Below, piece by piece: positions 9,575-25,668 of a DNA stretch of 64,000 nt (position 1 is its first letter; each line of letters begins with the position of its first letter). Position numbers and translations under genes: made by a program. Below the pieces are notes generated by a model. The model saw only the letters and a program-made list of their open reading frames with translations, ran no database searches and was not told the origin of the DNA. This DNA is from Nansenia antarctica (lineage: Eukaryota; Chordata; Actinopteri; Argentiniformes; Microstomatidae): assembly GCA_963989245.1 (NCBI GenBank), contig OZ022354.1, forward strand, positions 186,001-250,000, read 5' to 3'.

Positions 9575-12005
9575 ACCTGTGGCTCTCCATGGTATTCAGG
9601 GAATACTCCACCCAAGGCAGGTACTTGGCCCAGGAGGCGGGGTTGCTGGTGGTGATGCACCGCAGAGCCGTCTCCATGGCCTGGTTGGCTCGCTCAGCCT
9701 GCCCGTTGGATTGGGGGTGGTACCCGGAGGTGAGGCTGACCGTGGCCCCAATCCCCTTGCAGAAGGCCTGCCACACCTTGGATATGAATTGGGGCCCCCG
9801 GTCGGACACAATGTTGTGGGGGATCCCATGGAGCCCAACCACATGGAGCGTGAGGAGCTCGGCCGTTTCGGCCGCGGAGGGGAGCTTGGGGAGAGCAACG
9901 AAGTGGACCGCCTTGGAGAAACGGTCGACAATGGTCAGGATGGTATCCTTACCCCTGGACATGGGGAGGCCCGTAACAAAGTCCAGGGCTATGTGAGACC
10001 ACGGCCGACCGGGGATGGGAAGGGGGCACAGGAGCCCTGCAGGCGGGCGATGGGAGGTCTTGCTCCGGGAGCAGACAGTGCAAGCACCCACGAACTCCCT
10101 GACATCCCCCAGGAGAGTGGGCCACCAGAACCGCCGGCTGATGAACTCCGCCGTCCGGTGGACGCCGGGGTGACAGGCGAAATGGCTAGAGTGACCCCAC
10201 TCTAGCACTTGTGACCGGACAGCGGGAGGCACGAACAGCCGGTGCCGAGGTCCATTGCCAGGGTCGGGTTGGGCACGCTGGGCCTGCCTTACCACCAATT
10301 CGATGGCCCAGGTGACGACACCCACCACCCAGGCTGGGGGAAGGATGGTGTCCAGAGTCCCCGGAACCTCAGGGGGCTCCCCTGGGAACAGCCGGGAGAG
10401 GGCGTCAGCCCTGACGTTCTTGGACCCCGGGCGGTAGGTGAGGGTGTAGTCGAACCGGCTGAAGAAGAGGGCCCAGCGTGCCTGTCTGGAGTTCAGCCTC
10501 TTCGCCGTCTTCATGTAGGTCAGGTTCTTATGGTCAGACCACACGAGGAACGGCAGCTTCGCTCCTTCCAGCCAGTGTCTCCACTCTCCGAGGGCGGCGT
10601 GGATCGCCAGAAGCTCCTTATTTCCCACGTCGTAATTCTTCTCGGCTGGGTCGTAACGCCGGGAGAAGTAGGCGCAGGGGTGGATCTTCTGGTCCTCCTC
10701 CGACCGCTGGGAGAGGACGGCCCCGACCCCCGTGTCGGACGCATCCACCTCCACAATGAATTGTCTAGCTGGATCGGGGTGAGCCAACACAGGCGCAGTG
10801 GTGAAGAGGCCCTTTAGGGCAGAGAAGGCAGCCTCTGCCTCCGGGCTCCAGGAGAACAGGTGAGCAGTGGAGGTAAGTGCGGTGAGGGGGGCCGCCACCT
10901 GGCTAAACCCCTTGATGAACCGCCGGGTAAACCCGGCGAACCCGAGGAAGCGTCGGAGTTGGGTTCGGTCGGTGGGCCGCGGCCACTCTACAACTGCCTT
11001 GATCTTGGCCGGGTCCGCACGCATCCGCCCCTCTTCCACGACGAACCCCAGGTAGGTAACGGAGGTGGAGTGGAAGGCGCACTTCTCTGCCTTGACGTAG
11101 AGGCGGTTCTCAAGGAGGCGCTGCAGGACTAGCCGAACATGCTGGTGGTGTTCCTCCATGGTCCGTGAAAAGACCAGGATGTCGTCCAGGTATACCACAA
11201 CAAAGATGGTGATCATATCCCTCAGCACATCGTTAACCAACTCCTGGAAAACCCCGGGTGCGTTGGATAGGCCGAAGGGCATCACGAGGTATTCAAAGTG
11301 ACCCAGGTGGGTGTTGAAACCGGTCTTCCACTCGTCCCCCTTCTTGACCCTAACTAAGTGATAGGCGTTCCGAAGGTCAAGCTTGGTGAACACCCGGGCG
11401 TGAGTGAGTGGCTCGAAAGTGGAACTCATAAGGGGGAGTGGGTACTTATTTTTAATGGTGATATCATTCAATTTACGAAAATCAATACAGGGCCTCAGGC
11501 TACCATCCTTCTTCACCACAAAGAAGAAGCCCGCCGCTAGGGGGGAAGACGATGGTCTAATTACACCTGAGGCTAGGGACTCGGCAATATAATTACGCAT
11601 CACCTCCTTCTCCGGGACCGAGAGGTTGTAGAGACGACCCGTGGGAAGGGCTGCCCCGGGAAGGAGGTCGATGGGACAATCATATGGCCGGTGAGGGGGA
11701 AGTGAAAGGGCTCGGTCCTTACTAAACACCAGGGCAACGTTGTGATAAACGGAGGGGACACCGGTGAGATCCAGGGGAGAGACTACGGGCCTGGGACCGC
11801 TGGACGGAGAATGGGCGGAGCGCAGACAGTTGGCATGACAAGCAATGCTCCAGCCCAAAATCCGCCCAGTGGTCCAGGAGATGTGCGGATCGTGTCTCTC
11901 CAACCACGGCCTACCTAACACTAGGGGTGCAGTGGGTGCGTGCAAAACAAGGCTGTCTCCACTTCTCAAAGTTGGGGGAATAAATAAATTCCAGACGACT
12001 TCCAA
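9561..12005 (-). pseudogene. Gypsy pol: protease end, reverse transcriptase, RNase H, integrase
   Basis: About 814 codons. Domains in order: the tail of the protease region (LVLGRPWLERHDP); reverse transcriptase with FRKLND, PFGLSNAPGVFQ and the active-site box YLDDILVFS; RNase H (EVDASDTGVGAVLSQ, YDVGNKELLAIHAAL, RPGSKNVRADALSR); an integrase HHCC zinc finger (HPGVHRT, then CTVCSRSK); and the integrase core (DFVTGLPMS, IVSDRGPQF, GYHPQSNGQAERANQ). The order RT-RH-IN is that of Ty3/gypsy. The first codons are not a natural start; the block is truncated on its 5' side. It stops at 9561, where the frame shifts into the chromodomain block. Confidence 0.95.
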
Positions 12006-12400
12006 TCTTACAAGAGAAATACATGTTGCTCACCATTAACTACTTCTGTAACTCCACACTGTCAATTGTTGAAAATCAAATCTTAGTCAACTAACACAGC
12101 TTGTCTTGTGAGCCTGCTAACAATGTAAAGTAGTGGGGATTACTCACCGAATCCATTGCATTGCAATATTTTGGCTTGACTAGCGAGTGTGTCATTGATT
12201 TTCTGAATGAAAGTCTGAACTTTTTGATTGGTTGCCGACTTGTTCCCGGTTTCACCAGCTGCCGCCATATTGGACAGTATCTTCCACTTCTGTGGGTGTG
12301 TGGTAACATACACATAACATAACATGTTATTGATACCGATTCAATTAAATGTGTTACCGGTTCTCAACTGGAACCGGTTCTGGATTCCTGTCCCTAGTCC
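12006..12400 (-). mobile_element. hAT relic related to the 2589-4437 element
   Basis: Read on the minus strand, 12058-12200 closely matches about 4145-4300 of the hAT element, including cgctagtcaagcc, a shared stretch around actttacattgttagcaggc, and gtgttagttgacta. Its outer end near 12396 reads, on the minus strand, tagggacaggaatccagaac, resembling another hAT-type terminus. No target duplication is visible because the inner side abuts the truncated gypsy. Confidence 0.65.
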
Positions 12401-12764
12401 ACTGTGATGCTGACTCAGTCTGAGATGCTTAAGACCAGACTGTATTCCACATTGTCAAACCATGGTACGAAACATTTATCACAGAGGTTATATGTATTGA
12501 AAGATCCATTTCAAAAAGTGCATTGTGTTAGATGAATGTATGTCGCAGTTGCTCCATTGCAGAATGTATAGTACCCACTCAGACTTGATTCCTAAAAAGA
12601 AAAAAGCAAGAATAATTTCAACGTAAATGAAAAAAAAGGTAAAAAGGTCTTAAATTTGACTTGTTGAAACTTGTAGGAACCCTGTTCTCTATAGACAAGC
12701 CGAGCTGCTCCAGTCAAGGTCCCGTTAACAACCAGCGCTTATTCCCCTGCTGGCCGTCCCCAAA
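12400..12764. other. Unique stretch, nothing recognised
   Basis: AT-rich sequence with no open frame or terminus I can assign. Confidence 0.5.
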
Positions 12765-12914
12765 ACCTACTGGACCTCCCAGATATAGACTCTATCTACT
12801 GGACCTCCCAGATATAGACTCTATCTACTGGACCTCCCAGATATAGACTCTATCTACTGGACCTCCCAGATATAGACTATATCTACTGGACCTCCCAGAT
12901 ATAGACTCTATCTG
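12765..12914. repeat. 29-bp minisatellite, about 5 copies
   Basis: The unit contains tactggacctcccagatata and repeats nearly perfectly from 12765 to 12914. Confidence 0.93.
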
Positions 12915-12954
12915 CAGGCTTGAGGCTTCGCTAAGTTGTTACCACATAACTGAG

Positions 12955-13156
12955 TTAAGTGTCAGTTAATTTTTAAAATGGGCTGTGTTGAAATGGATTG
13001 TAATTATTTATCTGTTGTCCCTTGTCTGTTTTTATTGTGCTTTATTCAACAGTTGTGTAACCTTGTACTTGTACTAGTGTGCTATCTTGGCTAGGTCTCC
13101 CTCGAAAAAGAGATTTTATTCTCACGGGACCAACTGGTTAAATAAAGGTTAAATAA
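12955..13156 (+). mobile_element. LINE 3' end, 5'-truncated
   Basis: The sequence ggctaggtctccctcgaaaa agagattttattctca, ending in ggttaaataaaggttaaata, is the very common teleost LINE tail with tandem taaataaaggt. Only the tail is present. Confidence 0.7.
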
Positions 13157-13175
13157 ATCAAGTAAAATGAGACCC

Positions 13176-13227
<52 letters not shown>

Positions 13228-13300
13228 GTGGGGCCTGCACCCCGGACCCCTACTTCCCACCCATTCAGGCTAACAAAATGGGCCAGATTGCTCCAGCCAT

Positions 13301-13351
<51 letters not shown>

Positions 13352-13352
13352 G
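13176..13352. repeat. Two (AC)n microsatellites with a short spacer
   Basis: (AC)n runs at about 13176-13225 and 13303-13350 flank a unique 78-bp spacer. Confidence 0.97.
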
Positions 13353-13770
13353 CCAGCCACAGACCCTTCTATTGTCCCCAGCCATTATGTCAGGCGGCTG
13401 AGGGGACTTGGAGATTTGGACTTGGACATTATTCTCTTCAGTCCCTCTGTCAGTGTGGGTCCAGAGAGGAGGTGGGGGGGCCAGGTGAAGGAGAGGGTGT
13501 TCCAGTGGGGAGAATGGGTTGGAACGGAATGTTTCGTGGCCATTTTGAACTCTGGTGCCGAAGTGGAGACGTCTGTTTGGCAGTTGGAAGAATGGACCCT
13601 GAGGTAATGTTTGGTCTCTAATCTGGACTCTGCTTGTCCAGTGATTGGGTTTCATCTCATGACTTGTAAAGGCTGACGGCTCCTTTGTGCTCAAAGCCTT
13701 CGCCACGGACAGTCAGTGACATTGTATTTGATTACCAAACGAACACAATGACCCCCCCCCCCATTGTCTC
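13353..13770. other. Unique stretch, nothing recognised
   Basis: No intact gene, RNA or transposon end seen. A C-rich run (ccccccccccc) occurs at about 13752-13762. Confidence 0.5.
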
Positions 13771-14118
13771 CTTTATCCTTCACAGTGTGTCTGGTGTAGA
13801 GGGCGTGGGTAAAGGTCTTTATCCTTCACAGTGTGTCTGGTGTAGAGGGCGTGGGTAAAGGTCTTTATCCTTCACAGTGTGTCTGGTGTAGAGGGCGTGG
13901 GTAAAGGTCTTTATCCTTCACAGTGTGTCTGGTGTAGAGGGCGTGGGTAAAGGTCTTTATCCTTCACAGTGTGTCTGGTGTAGAGGGCGTGGGTAAAGGT
14001 CTTTATCCTTCACAGTGTGTCTGGTGTAGAGGGCGTGGGTAAAGGTCTTTATCCTTCACAGTGTGTCTGGTGTAGAGGGCGTGGGTAAAGGTCTTTATCC
14101 TTCACAGTGTGTCTGGTG

Positions 14119-14138
<20 letters not shown>
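13771..14138. repeat. 46-bp minisatellite, 8 copies
   Basis: Copies start at 13771, 13817, 13863, 13909, 13955, 14001, 14047 and 14093 and are essentially identical. The last copy forms the left edge of the 1.7-kb tandem duplication. Confidence 0.97.
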
Positions 14139-17644
<3,506 letters not shown>

Positions 17645-17784
17645 TAGTGCGCCCTTGAGTAAGGCACTTAGCCCTCAGTTACTCCAGGGGGAATGTCCCT
17701 GTAATTCGTAATTGAAAAACGCTTTGGATTTGAAGCGTCTGCTAAATGGCAAACTTTGCATCTCTTCCCTTCCCCCTCTGACAC

Positions 17785-18245
17785 ACAGGTGGAGACACGT
17801 GTCTCTGTGTGTCTCGTGGACATCTCTGCCTGGACGTCTGCTCACCACTTCAAGATCAGTCTGGACAAGATGGGGCTCCTCTTCCTTCCTGGGGAAACCT
17901 GCCCTCTCCAAGACTTCTCCTTTACGGTGGAGAACTCCATTTTAACCATTTTTATCCAAAGCGACTTATAATGAGAAATTACAGGGACAGCACATTTAGG
18001 GATATTATCCCACATTATCAGAGTTATACAGTCTCCCTGCACATTCAGGGATAAGTGCCTTACTCAAGGGCACACTAGTGGTGGTGTTCCCAGGTGGGAT
18101 TTGAACTCAGTCCAACTCACTATCCCAGATCAGCAAATAATCCTGGGGTGACCCTGGACAACCAACTGTCCGGTGCAGCTAACATCACAGAGATGACCCT
18201 CTCCTGTAGACTCTTCCTCTACAACATTTGAAGGATTCGACCCCG
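17785..18245 (+). pseudogene. LINE reverse transcriptase C-terminal fragment, broken
   Basis: Translation before the break gives FKISLDKMGLLFLPG. After a SINE-like insertion it resumes with GVTLDNQLSGAANITEMT and CRLFLYNI. This is the region just after the RT catalytic core of L2/Rex-type LINEs (KTE-LL-PG followed by NLGV-LD). A stop codon follows LFLYNI, and the block is split by 17945-18128, so it is dead. Confidence 0.65.
17945..18128 (-). mobile_element. SINE/L2-tail insertion, minus orientation
   Basis: It reads atccaaagcgacttataatg at its left and gtgccttactcaagggcaca and ggatttgaactcagtccaac at its right. On the minus strand these are the SINE head with its B-box-like end and the shared tail, in the expected order. 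It splits the LINE fragment. Confidence 0.65.
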
Positions 18246-18299
18246 AGCACTGTGACTGCCGTGGGCACTTGTTCTTATCACAGGTTTTACTGACGATGA

Positions 18300-18515
18300 C
18301 TATGTATAGTTGATGTATAGTTGACTTACTTGTTGTATAGTTGTGGTATAGTTGACTTACTTGTTGTACAGTTGTTGTATAACTGACTTACTTGTTGTAT
18401 AGTTGTATAGTTGACTTACTTGTTGTATAGTTGTTGTACAGTTGACTTAGACAAATGTACTTACTGTAAGTCGCTGTGGATAAGAGCGTCTGCTAAATGA
18501 CTTAAATGTAAATGT
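18300..18515. repeat. Short degenerate tandem repeat followed by a SINE/L2 tail
   Basis: Diverged copies of gttgacttacttgttgtata occupy about 18300-18450. The stretch gtaagtcgctgtggataaga gcgtctgctaaatgac at 18467-18502 is a typical plus-strand tail of teleost SINEs and L2 LINEs. Confidence 0.65.
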
Positions 18516-19206
18516 AGTTCGGTTTTGTCCTCATCACGTTGATCAGGCGTCGGCGCCTGAGTGCCATTACTGAGGACGGGCCCGTCTCTCCGTCTGCACC
18601 TCAGTGTCATCCTATCTTAAACAGGAGGCAGTAATTACCCTGCGGCACAATATGAAGTGTCCTATTTGTGGAAATGTGGTTGTTGGAAAATGGATAGCCA
18701 TTGATTAGTGACACTGTCTTTCAGATCTACAGTATCTTCTTCTCAGATTAGTCATTGATCCGTGGCGGCAATTTCATGCCTACGATCCAGCGATGGACCG
18801 GGTGGTAATGTGTCGCCCTGCCCAGGCCTTGTCTCTGCTTTATGACCTCATCATCTATCACCCCGGCACCTACGCTCTCGGACTGGACACCCTCATAATC
18901 CAGGTCCAATAACACACCAGAAGAGAGATTTGTTCCTTTCAGGGTTAACACTATTTTATTGGAATTGCAAACCAGAGGCGTCGTTAGTCCTGGGTGTCCG
19001 AGGCTCTAGCCCCCAAGGTTTTATGAATCTCTGGATCCTGGGGGGAAAAAACGTTTCTGGATGTTGTTTGTCAGGGTTTGTCACCTGCCTGAATGAATGG
19101 GGCTAGTGAGACTCTAGTAGTAATCTCTAAAAGATCTTGTAAAGTGACTCCTTCCCGTTAACCGCTGCCTTTCAAAGTAATTTTTTCAAACCTTCTCATT
19201 TCCGTA
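18516..19206. other. Unique stretch, nothing recognised
   Basis: No gene or terminus assigned. Confidence 0.45.
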
Positions 19207-19352
19207 TTTGTGTGTGTGTGTGTGTGGGGGGGGGGGGGGGGACATTCCCCCTGGAGTAACTGAGGGCTAAGTGCCTTACTCAAGGGCACACTAGTGGTGG
19301 TGTTTCAGATTGTAACTCACAACCTTCCGATCACCAGTCCAACTCACTATCG
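19207..19352 (-). mobile_element. (TG)n(G)n tract next to a minus-strand SINE fragment
   Basis: A TG run followed by a run of 16 G leads into ctggagtaactgagggctaa gtgccttactcaagggcaca. The latter is the complement of the SINE at 17560-17757, ending with ttccgatcaccagtccaact. Confidence 0.75.
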
Positions 19353-19764
19353 ACCTCAACCCCCCCTAGTACCCCCTTCCCCCCCCAACAGTACCAGAGA
19401 CACATTTGTATGTGGAAAGTAAAGTCGTTACAGTGCTTTAATGTCATGGTCTCCATGGTGCAGAATTCCCTTTCTATCAGATGTGCGGTGTGTGTGTCTG
19501 TGTGGACAGGTGAGTGTGGATGCACATCATATCAACGAGTCAGAAACGGTGAATATCTGGGGAAATATGTTTTACAACAGTCGCCTTTTCCTACAGACAT
19601 CCCTCCTTCTATAATATAATATATTATGCCTTTATTGTACTCAAAGCCTGCAAAGTAGTATTTTGAGTTTTGTTTGTTTACCATAGCAATCTCAACCACT
19701 GGCAACATAATAATACACACTCATCGAACTATTTATTGTGAACTATAATAATACTGGGTATTTG
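19353..19764. other. Unique stretch, nothing recognised
   Basis: Mostly AT-rich; no intact gene. Confidence 0.45.
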
Positions 19765-20225
19765 AGGCTGTTTTTGAGACTGTTTTGCTCTCAAAACAGC
19801 CTCAAATCTTCGTGGCATTGATTCCACAATATGTTGGAAACCTTCCTTTGAGAAATTCCATTCCTCTGGTCCATGATGACATGGTTGCATCAGGCAATTC
19901 CTGTGGATTTTTCAAGTGCACTTTCAAGCTGTAAATTTCCCATTCTACCACATCTCAAAGGTGTTCTATTGGATTCCGATCCGGTGACAGGAAAGACCAC
20001 TGAACTAATCTTCATGAAACCAGTTTGAGATTACTTTTGCTATATGACATGGTGCATTATCATGCTGGAAGCAGCCATTAGAAGACGAGTACATTGTGGC
20101 CATGAAGGGATGCACATAATTTAGCAACAACACTCAAATAGGCTGTTGCATTCAAGCGATGGTTGTTTGTATTAACGGGCCCAAAGTGTGCCAAGAAAAC
20201 ATTCCCCACACCATTACACCAGACT
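19765..20225. mobile_element. Dispersed teleost repeat, family not named
   Basis: Phrases such as aggtgttctattggattc, gacatggtgcattatcatgc and cccaaagtgtgccaagaaaa are ones I recognise from a highly repeated fish element, here diverged and without an open frame. I cannot name the family with confidence. Confidence 0.5.
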
Positions 20226-21169
20226 GAATGAATGAGAAGGTGCACAGGTGCACACGTGTGTGAGAGTATGTGACAGGGCATGGTTAAAAAATCCGCAAGT
20301 AGGGCAAAATCATTTTTCAGTTTTTTCCAGATTATGAAAGGATAGATTGTAAGCTTTAAAATGATGTGTCATACATTGAAATCTGAAACAAGTTGAAGAA
20401 GTCATGGATATTGTAATGGTGATACCCTCCAAATGACGATTTTGAGAAAACCAGGTTCAAAGTCTTCACAGAGTTTTTTCACAGAGGTAATGGGTGGGAA
20501 CAATAGTTGATTAACTCCACCCTAATCATTCCCTCAAGACAACCACACCCTCAAGACAACCACTCCCCCATTACACTACCTGTCATTATCTACCTGTCAT
20601 CTGTCAGTGGGGTTGTCAGCTAACCCTCAGGTAACAGAATTGCAGGGCTGACATGTTTAAATTGCTAAATAATAATAATAATTCAAGATTCATGATTTTT
20701 TTATTGCCATGTGTGCCAAAAGTTTATTATATCCCATTACAAGTACAAGAGAGTAACATTCATGGCAATGGAAAAAATTAGGCAAGATACAATTGAGCAA
20801 TTGAGAATGGTAAAAAATAATAATGTTGTCTGTGTGCACATGCATTTATCATGATAGTCCATAAAGCATCTAGTGGGACTTCGGTGTAGTTCCTTCCCAT
20901 CACATCTTGGCATCAAAGCTCTAATAAAAAAGAAGGCAGTACATTTAAAATGATTGCCCACTGTTACCAACACCACTTTTACGAAATAGGCTACTACTAT
21001 CTTCATAAAATAGAATTGCTTATACAATGACAATGACAAATACCTGAAGTGCTGGTGACTCATCAAGGTGTCATCTCTCAGAACCTCTCACCTCCTCATT
21101 CTGTAAAACACATTTCAGGTCAGAGGTGTGGACACTTCTCTAGTGTAGGTTTTCCATAGACTCAAGGCC
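20226..21169. other. Unique or ancient repeat, nothing recognised
   Basis: No significant open frame. The segment around 20690-20810 (ttattgccatgtgtgccaaa) could be an old LINE 3' UTR, but I cannot support that. Confidence 0.4.
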
Positions 21170-21366
21170 AATGCACACGGCGTGCAATTTTTGTTGCACG
21201 ACAACATTCGATTGCAATGCACATGGCGTGCGATGCAATTTTTGTCGCACCGCAAAATTCAATTTTCAACTCACACCATTGAAGTCTATGAGAAAATCAT
21301 AAAACATCTCATCCCAATGCACACGGCGTGCGATGCAATTTTGTTGCACCACAACATTCCATTCTC
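21170..21366. repeat. Diverged direct repeat of a CACACGGCGTGCGATGCAA motif
   Basis: The module caatgcacacggcgtgcgat plus a ttgttgcac/ttgtcgcac box occurs three times (about 21171, 21215 and 21315). It may be the subterminal repeats of a DNA transposon; I see no target duplication. Confidence 0.5.
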
Positions 21367-23277
21367 AATTGTTACTTTATTGTTACGTAGTCGGACCAGG
21401 CAGGCTGATTACAATAGGCTCTACCAATATTGCTTGCCTTGCTTCCACAATTTCTACAAGATACAACTGGACATATTGTGATAAAATATGTGGGTCCCCT
21501 GATTTAGGGGTATTGGTAAAATGTCAGGAGAGGGAGCGCACAAAACACACAGCCAGAAAGGTGTATTATAAAAGCCACTTTATTATTATGGGCGATGATC
21601 AGGCAGACATAGATTCGGAGGACGGAGACAGTCCAACATCTAGCTATTCGCCCTAGGACTCAACTTCCACAACTGATCATGCATCTCAATTAATCATCAT
21701 AAATATACAGTAGTACAAATTCATCTCATTCAAATAATCATAGGCCTATAAATAAGACAAACATTGGACATATTGGCTGAATAGTAAATAATTAAAAGGG
21801 CACGTAACTCGCCGGGTATTTGAGACCCCCCCGTGGGGTCTGAGCGGTGCACTGCCAACCGATGAGGCTCAATATGTAAGTCCGTCTGGCTGACGATTGT
21901 CCCTGTTGTATGCGTGTGAGAGAAACATTACTTCTCTGTGGTTCATTTGTCTGTGGAAAGATGTCATGCTGCCTTAAATAGCAGAAGTAGAATGTCGGTG
22001 TAAATTAATCTTTTATAATGACTGTACTGTGGCAGTAAGATGGTGTTAATGGCCAGATCAGCAGTGTAAACATAGCTGACGTTTCACTCCTGTACGTTAT
22101 ACACAAAGAATTGGTCGCAATTAAAAAACCAGTGAGAGTAAACACATCACTGAACCGGTTCCAGGCGATTGATCTGGAGTCACCGATGCCGTGATGGATC
22201 TGTTCCAGGATACTGTCCTTACTGTCTCTTCATATAAATAGTCTACTTGCCTTGCAGAGAAATGAACAGTCCCTAATTAAAGATAAAGTTAATCAAGTTG
22301 ATTGCTCGCCAAGGGACAAGGTAGAAGTTAATTTGACTTTTGGATGCAATCAACACCTTGGCGTCTGTGTGATGCTGGGCTCTGGTGTTGGAGAGGGTTC
22401 TGCATGTGTTCCAGCCAACAGAATAATCTGCAGAGACGTTTTTAATTACCACTTGATGGAGGGTGGATAACTCAACATATTCAAGTCTGGTTTCAAGTGT
22501 TTGTGTTCAGAGATTTATATAAACGTCAAGAGGGTGACCATAGTATTGATATTCACTGTACATGTTGTTGAATACCAACTTCATCAAATCATTAATTTTC
22601 ATTTCAAGTAACAACATTACAGAATGCTATAATTTACACAATGGAAGTGTAACTACAGACTTATAGGAGCAACTTAATCCCACTATACATTTCAGAGAGA
22701 TGGTGGGGGGGGGGGGTGTTGGTGTGGGGTCTTTTATCATAGCACTGGAAAAATATGATCTCTGTGTTGGAGAAAAACAACTCCCATCTCCACAGCTTCT
22801 AATGAGGCAGGGGGAGGAGGCCTTGGGCTGGTTGATTTAGTAGGAAGACACAGAGGCGACGACACACTGAATCACATCACAACTACTTAGTTCTTCATCC
22901 ATGCTGGTGTCCTGGCTGGTCCTTGTAGTCGTTTGGCAGGGTTAGGGTTAGGGTTACTCCATCATAGGGGTTAACCGCTCATCTTGTATAGAAATGTTCC
23001 TTCGATGGCCTTGGGGCCTGGGGTGGGGGTTCTATTAGTTTCCCGGGGACACTTAACGACAGCGGACCAGGCACATAAATCACCACCACTCCCAGGATGT
23101 CCCTGCTGTGAAATGAAGCAGAATTTACCTCAGATTGTGGGTGAATTGGTCTGGGTCCAAAGCCTCATAACACACACACACCTCTGAACACACCGTGCCT
23201 AACACACACACACCTCTTTGTAGAGCAGGCCTCCCCCGGCAGAGAGTCACTCCTGAGTCACTCCCGAGTCATATTGA
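21367..23277. other. Long unique stretch; one interstitial telomere-like tract
   Basis: I see no gene of recognisable family. A telomere-like run agggttagggttagggtta lies at about 22938-22956, and a poly-G run at about 22706-22716. Conserved non-coding sequence cannot be judged without alignment. Confidence 0.4.
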
Positions 23278-23482
23278 GTCATTCATTCATTCATTCATTC
23301 ATTCATTCATATTGAGTGAGTCATATTGAGTGAGTCATATTGAGTCATATTGAGTATATATTATTCATATTCAGGCAGACTGGATGGACAGCAGAGCAAA
23401 TGAGCGTCCTGGACTTCCTGTCTTCTCTGCCTCAGTTAAACATCACAGGAAGGTTCAGAAACTCATTTCATGGCACATTCCC

Positions 23483-23548
<66 letters not shown>
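23278..23548. repeat. Microsatellites: (ATTC)n and (TG)n
   Basis: (ATTC)n spans about 23279-23309, followed by three cccgagtcatattgag-like short repeats; (TG)n spans about 23485-23546. Confidence 0.93.
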
Positions 23549-23700
23549 ACACTTTGATGCTCCGCTGTCCTCTGCAGTTTGTCCTTCCGAACCGCTGTCA
23601 CCCGTCCCTCCGTGTCTCAGGACACTCAGATAACTCAACCCACCTGCTGGCTTCTCTTCCCAGGTCACAGCTACAGTTATTGCCTGATTTAGCTCAGGGG

Positions 23701-24168
23701 TCATAGTGGTGAGGTCACAGTAGTGAGGTCATAGTGGTGAGGTCATAGTAGTGAGGTCATAGTAGTGAGGTCATAGTAGTGAGGTCATAGTAGTGAGGTC
23801 ATAGTAGTGAGGTCATAGTAGTGAGGTCATAGTGGTGAGGTCATAGTGGTGAGGTCATAGTAGTGAGGTCATAGTAGTGAGGTCATAGTGGTGAGGTCAT
23901 AGTGGTGAGGTCATAGTAGTGAGGTCATAGTAGTGAGGTCATAGTAGTGAGGTCATAGTAGTGAGGTCATAGTGGTGAGGTCATAGTAGTGAGGTCATAG
24001 TAGTGAGGTCATAGTAGTGAGGTCATAGTAGTGAGGTCATAGTGGTGAGGTCATAGTAGTGAGGTCACAGTAGTGAGGTCATAGCGGTGAGGTCATAGTA
24101 GTGAGGTCATAGTGGTGAGGTCATAGTAGTGAGGTCACAGTAGTGAGGTCATAGCGGTGAGGTCATAG
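23701..24168. repeat. 14-bp minisatellite, about 33 copies
   Basis: The unit is tcatagtagtgagg with variants tcatagtggtgagg and tcacagtagtgagg, head to tail. Confidence 0.97.
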
Positions 24169-24625
24169 GTGCGTAAAGGTGTGTTGAGGTCACTTGTGCC
24201 GATTAGCATGCTAATGAATAATGCTAACTATGTACTGTATATATAACTATATATTGTATTGTTGATTGTTGTTGCTGTTGTTAATCGAGGAGCAAGATTC
24301 TAAAGCATTTCACTATATAAACTACGTCTGTATGTCCTGTACCTGACAACTACAATGTGTCAAGTACAAATACAGATATAGTCTCTGTTGTAAAGATGTG
24401 CCACGTTGCCATGGTTCCCCTCCTCAACACAGGATGGAGTGGAAGGTGTGACATCATTCTGTCACTTCTCATCGGGGCCAGTGTTTGTCTGGGCGTCTCT
24501 ACTGAGACCAGGGATGCTGCCTTGTTGTACCAGATCCTGCTGACCCCTGACCTTCTCCCTGCTCCTCACCGTGTTTGTTGTTGGTGAGACCTTGAGCGTC
24601 AAGGAGAGAGTGTTTCCTGTGAGAC
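24169..24625. other. Unique stretch, nothing recognised
   Basis: No gene seen. Confidence 0.45.
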
Positions 24626-25607
24626 CTCTCTGTCCTGTACCTGTCCTGCCTCTCTGACTCTGTCCTCCACCACCGTGTCTGAACCACCTCTCTGTCCTGT
24701 ACCTGTCCTGCCTCTCTGTGACTCTGTCCTCCACCACCGTGTCTGAACCACCTCTCTGTCCTGTACCTGTCCTGCCTCTCTGTGACTCTGTCCTCCAGTA
24801 CCGTGTCTGAACCACCTCTCTGTCCTGTACCTGTCCTGCCTCTCTGTGACTCTGTCCTCCACCACCGTGTCTGAACCACCTCTCTGTCCTGTACCTGTCC
24901 TGCCTCTCTGTGACTCTGTCCTCCACTACCGTGTCTGAACCACCTCTCTGTCCTGTACCTGTCCTGCCTCTCTGTGACTCTGTCCTCCACCACCGTGTCT
25001 GAACCACCTCTCTGTCCTCCACCACCGTGTCTGAACCACCTCTCTGTCCTGTACCTGTCCTGCCTCTCTGTGACTCTGTCCTCCACTACCGTGTCTGAAC
25101 CACCTCTCTGTCCTGTACCTGTCCTGCCTCTCTGTGACTCTGTCCTCCACTACCGTGTCTGAACCACCTCTCTGTCCTCCACCACCGTGTCTGAACCACC
25201 TCTCTGTCCTGTACCACCGTGTCTGAACCACCTCTCTGTCCTCCACTACCGTGTCTGAACCACCTCTCTGTCCTCCACTACCGTGTCTGAACCACCTCTC
25301 TGTCCTGTACCTGTCCTGCCTCTCTGTGACTCTGTCCTCCACCACCGTGTCTGAACCACCTCTCTGTCCTCCACCACCGTGTCTGAACCACCTCTCTGTC
25401 CTGTACCTGTCCTGCCTCTCTGTGACTCTGTCCTCCACTACCGTGTCTGAACCACCTCTCTGTCCTGTACCTGTCCTGCCTCTCTGTGACTCTGTCCTCC
25501 ACTACCGTGTCTGAACCACCTCTCTGTCCTCCACCACCGTGTCTGAACCACCTCTCTGTCCTGTACCACCGTGTCTGAACCACCTCTCTGTCCTCCACTA
25601 CCGTGTC
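24626..25607. repeat. 32/64-bp higher-order minisatellite
   Basis: Two related half-units of about 32 bp, both beginning cctctctgt, alternate as a 64-bp dimer over most of the array. In the right half, single 32-bp units containing ccaccaccgtgtctgaacca also occur alone. Coding-looking frames here are repeat artefacts. Confidence 0.93.
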
Positions 25608-25668
25608 TCACCCCTGACCTTGCTGCTGTGTGCTGTGTGTGTGCTCAGTAAACATGGCCGCCTTTTAA

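Larger units (their letters stand above)
8354..12005 (-). mobile_element. 5'-truncated chromodomain gypsy (Ty3) retrotransposon
   Basis: The minus strand carries the end of the protease region, reverse transcriptase, RNase H, integrase and chromodomain, then a polypurine tract at about 8905-8917 (minus aggaggggggta) and a 3' LTR. Gag, the 5' LTR and the primer-binding site are missing; the homologous part stops near 12005, where unrelated hAT-like sequence begins. One frameshift separates the two coding blocks, so this copy is dead. Confidence 0.92.

Noticed and set aside
21182..21656. Frames of about 100 codons near the CACACGGCGTGCG repeats as a Harbinger transposase
   Set aside because: No transposase motif is visible and no target duplication was found.
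22252..22470. Small 72-codon frame as a possible host gene
   Set aside because: No recognisable domain, splice context or repeat support; its length is within chance expectation.
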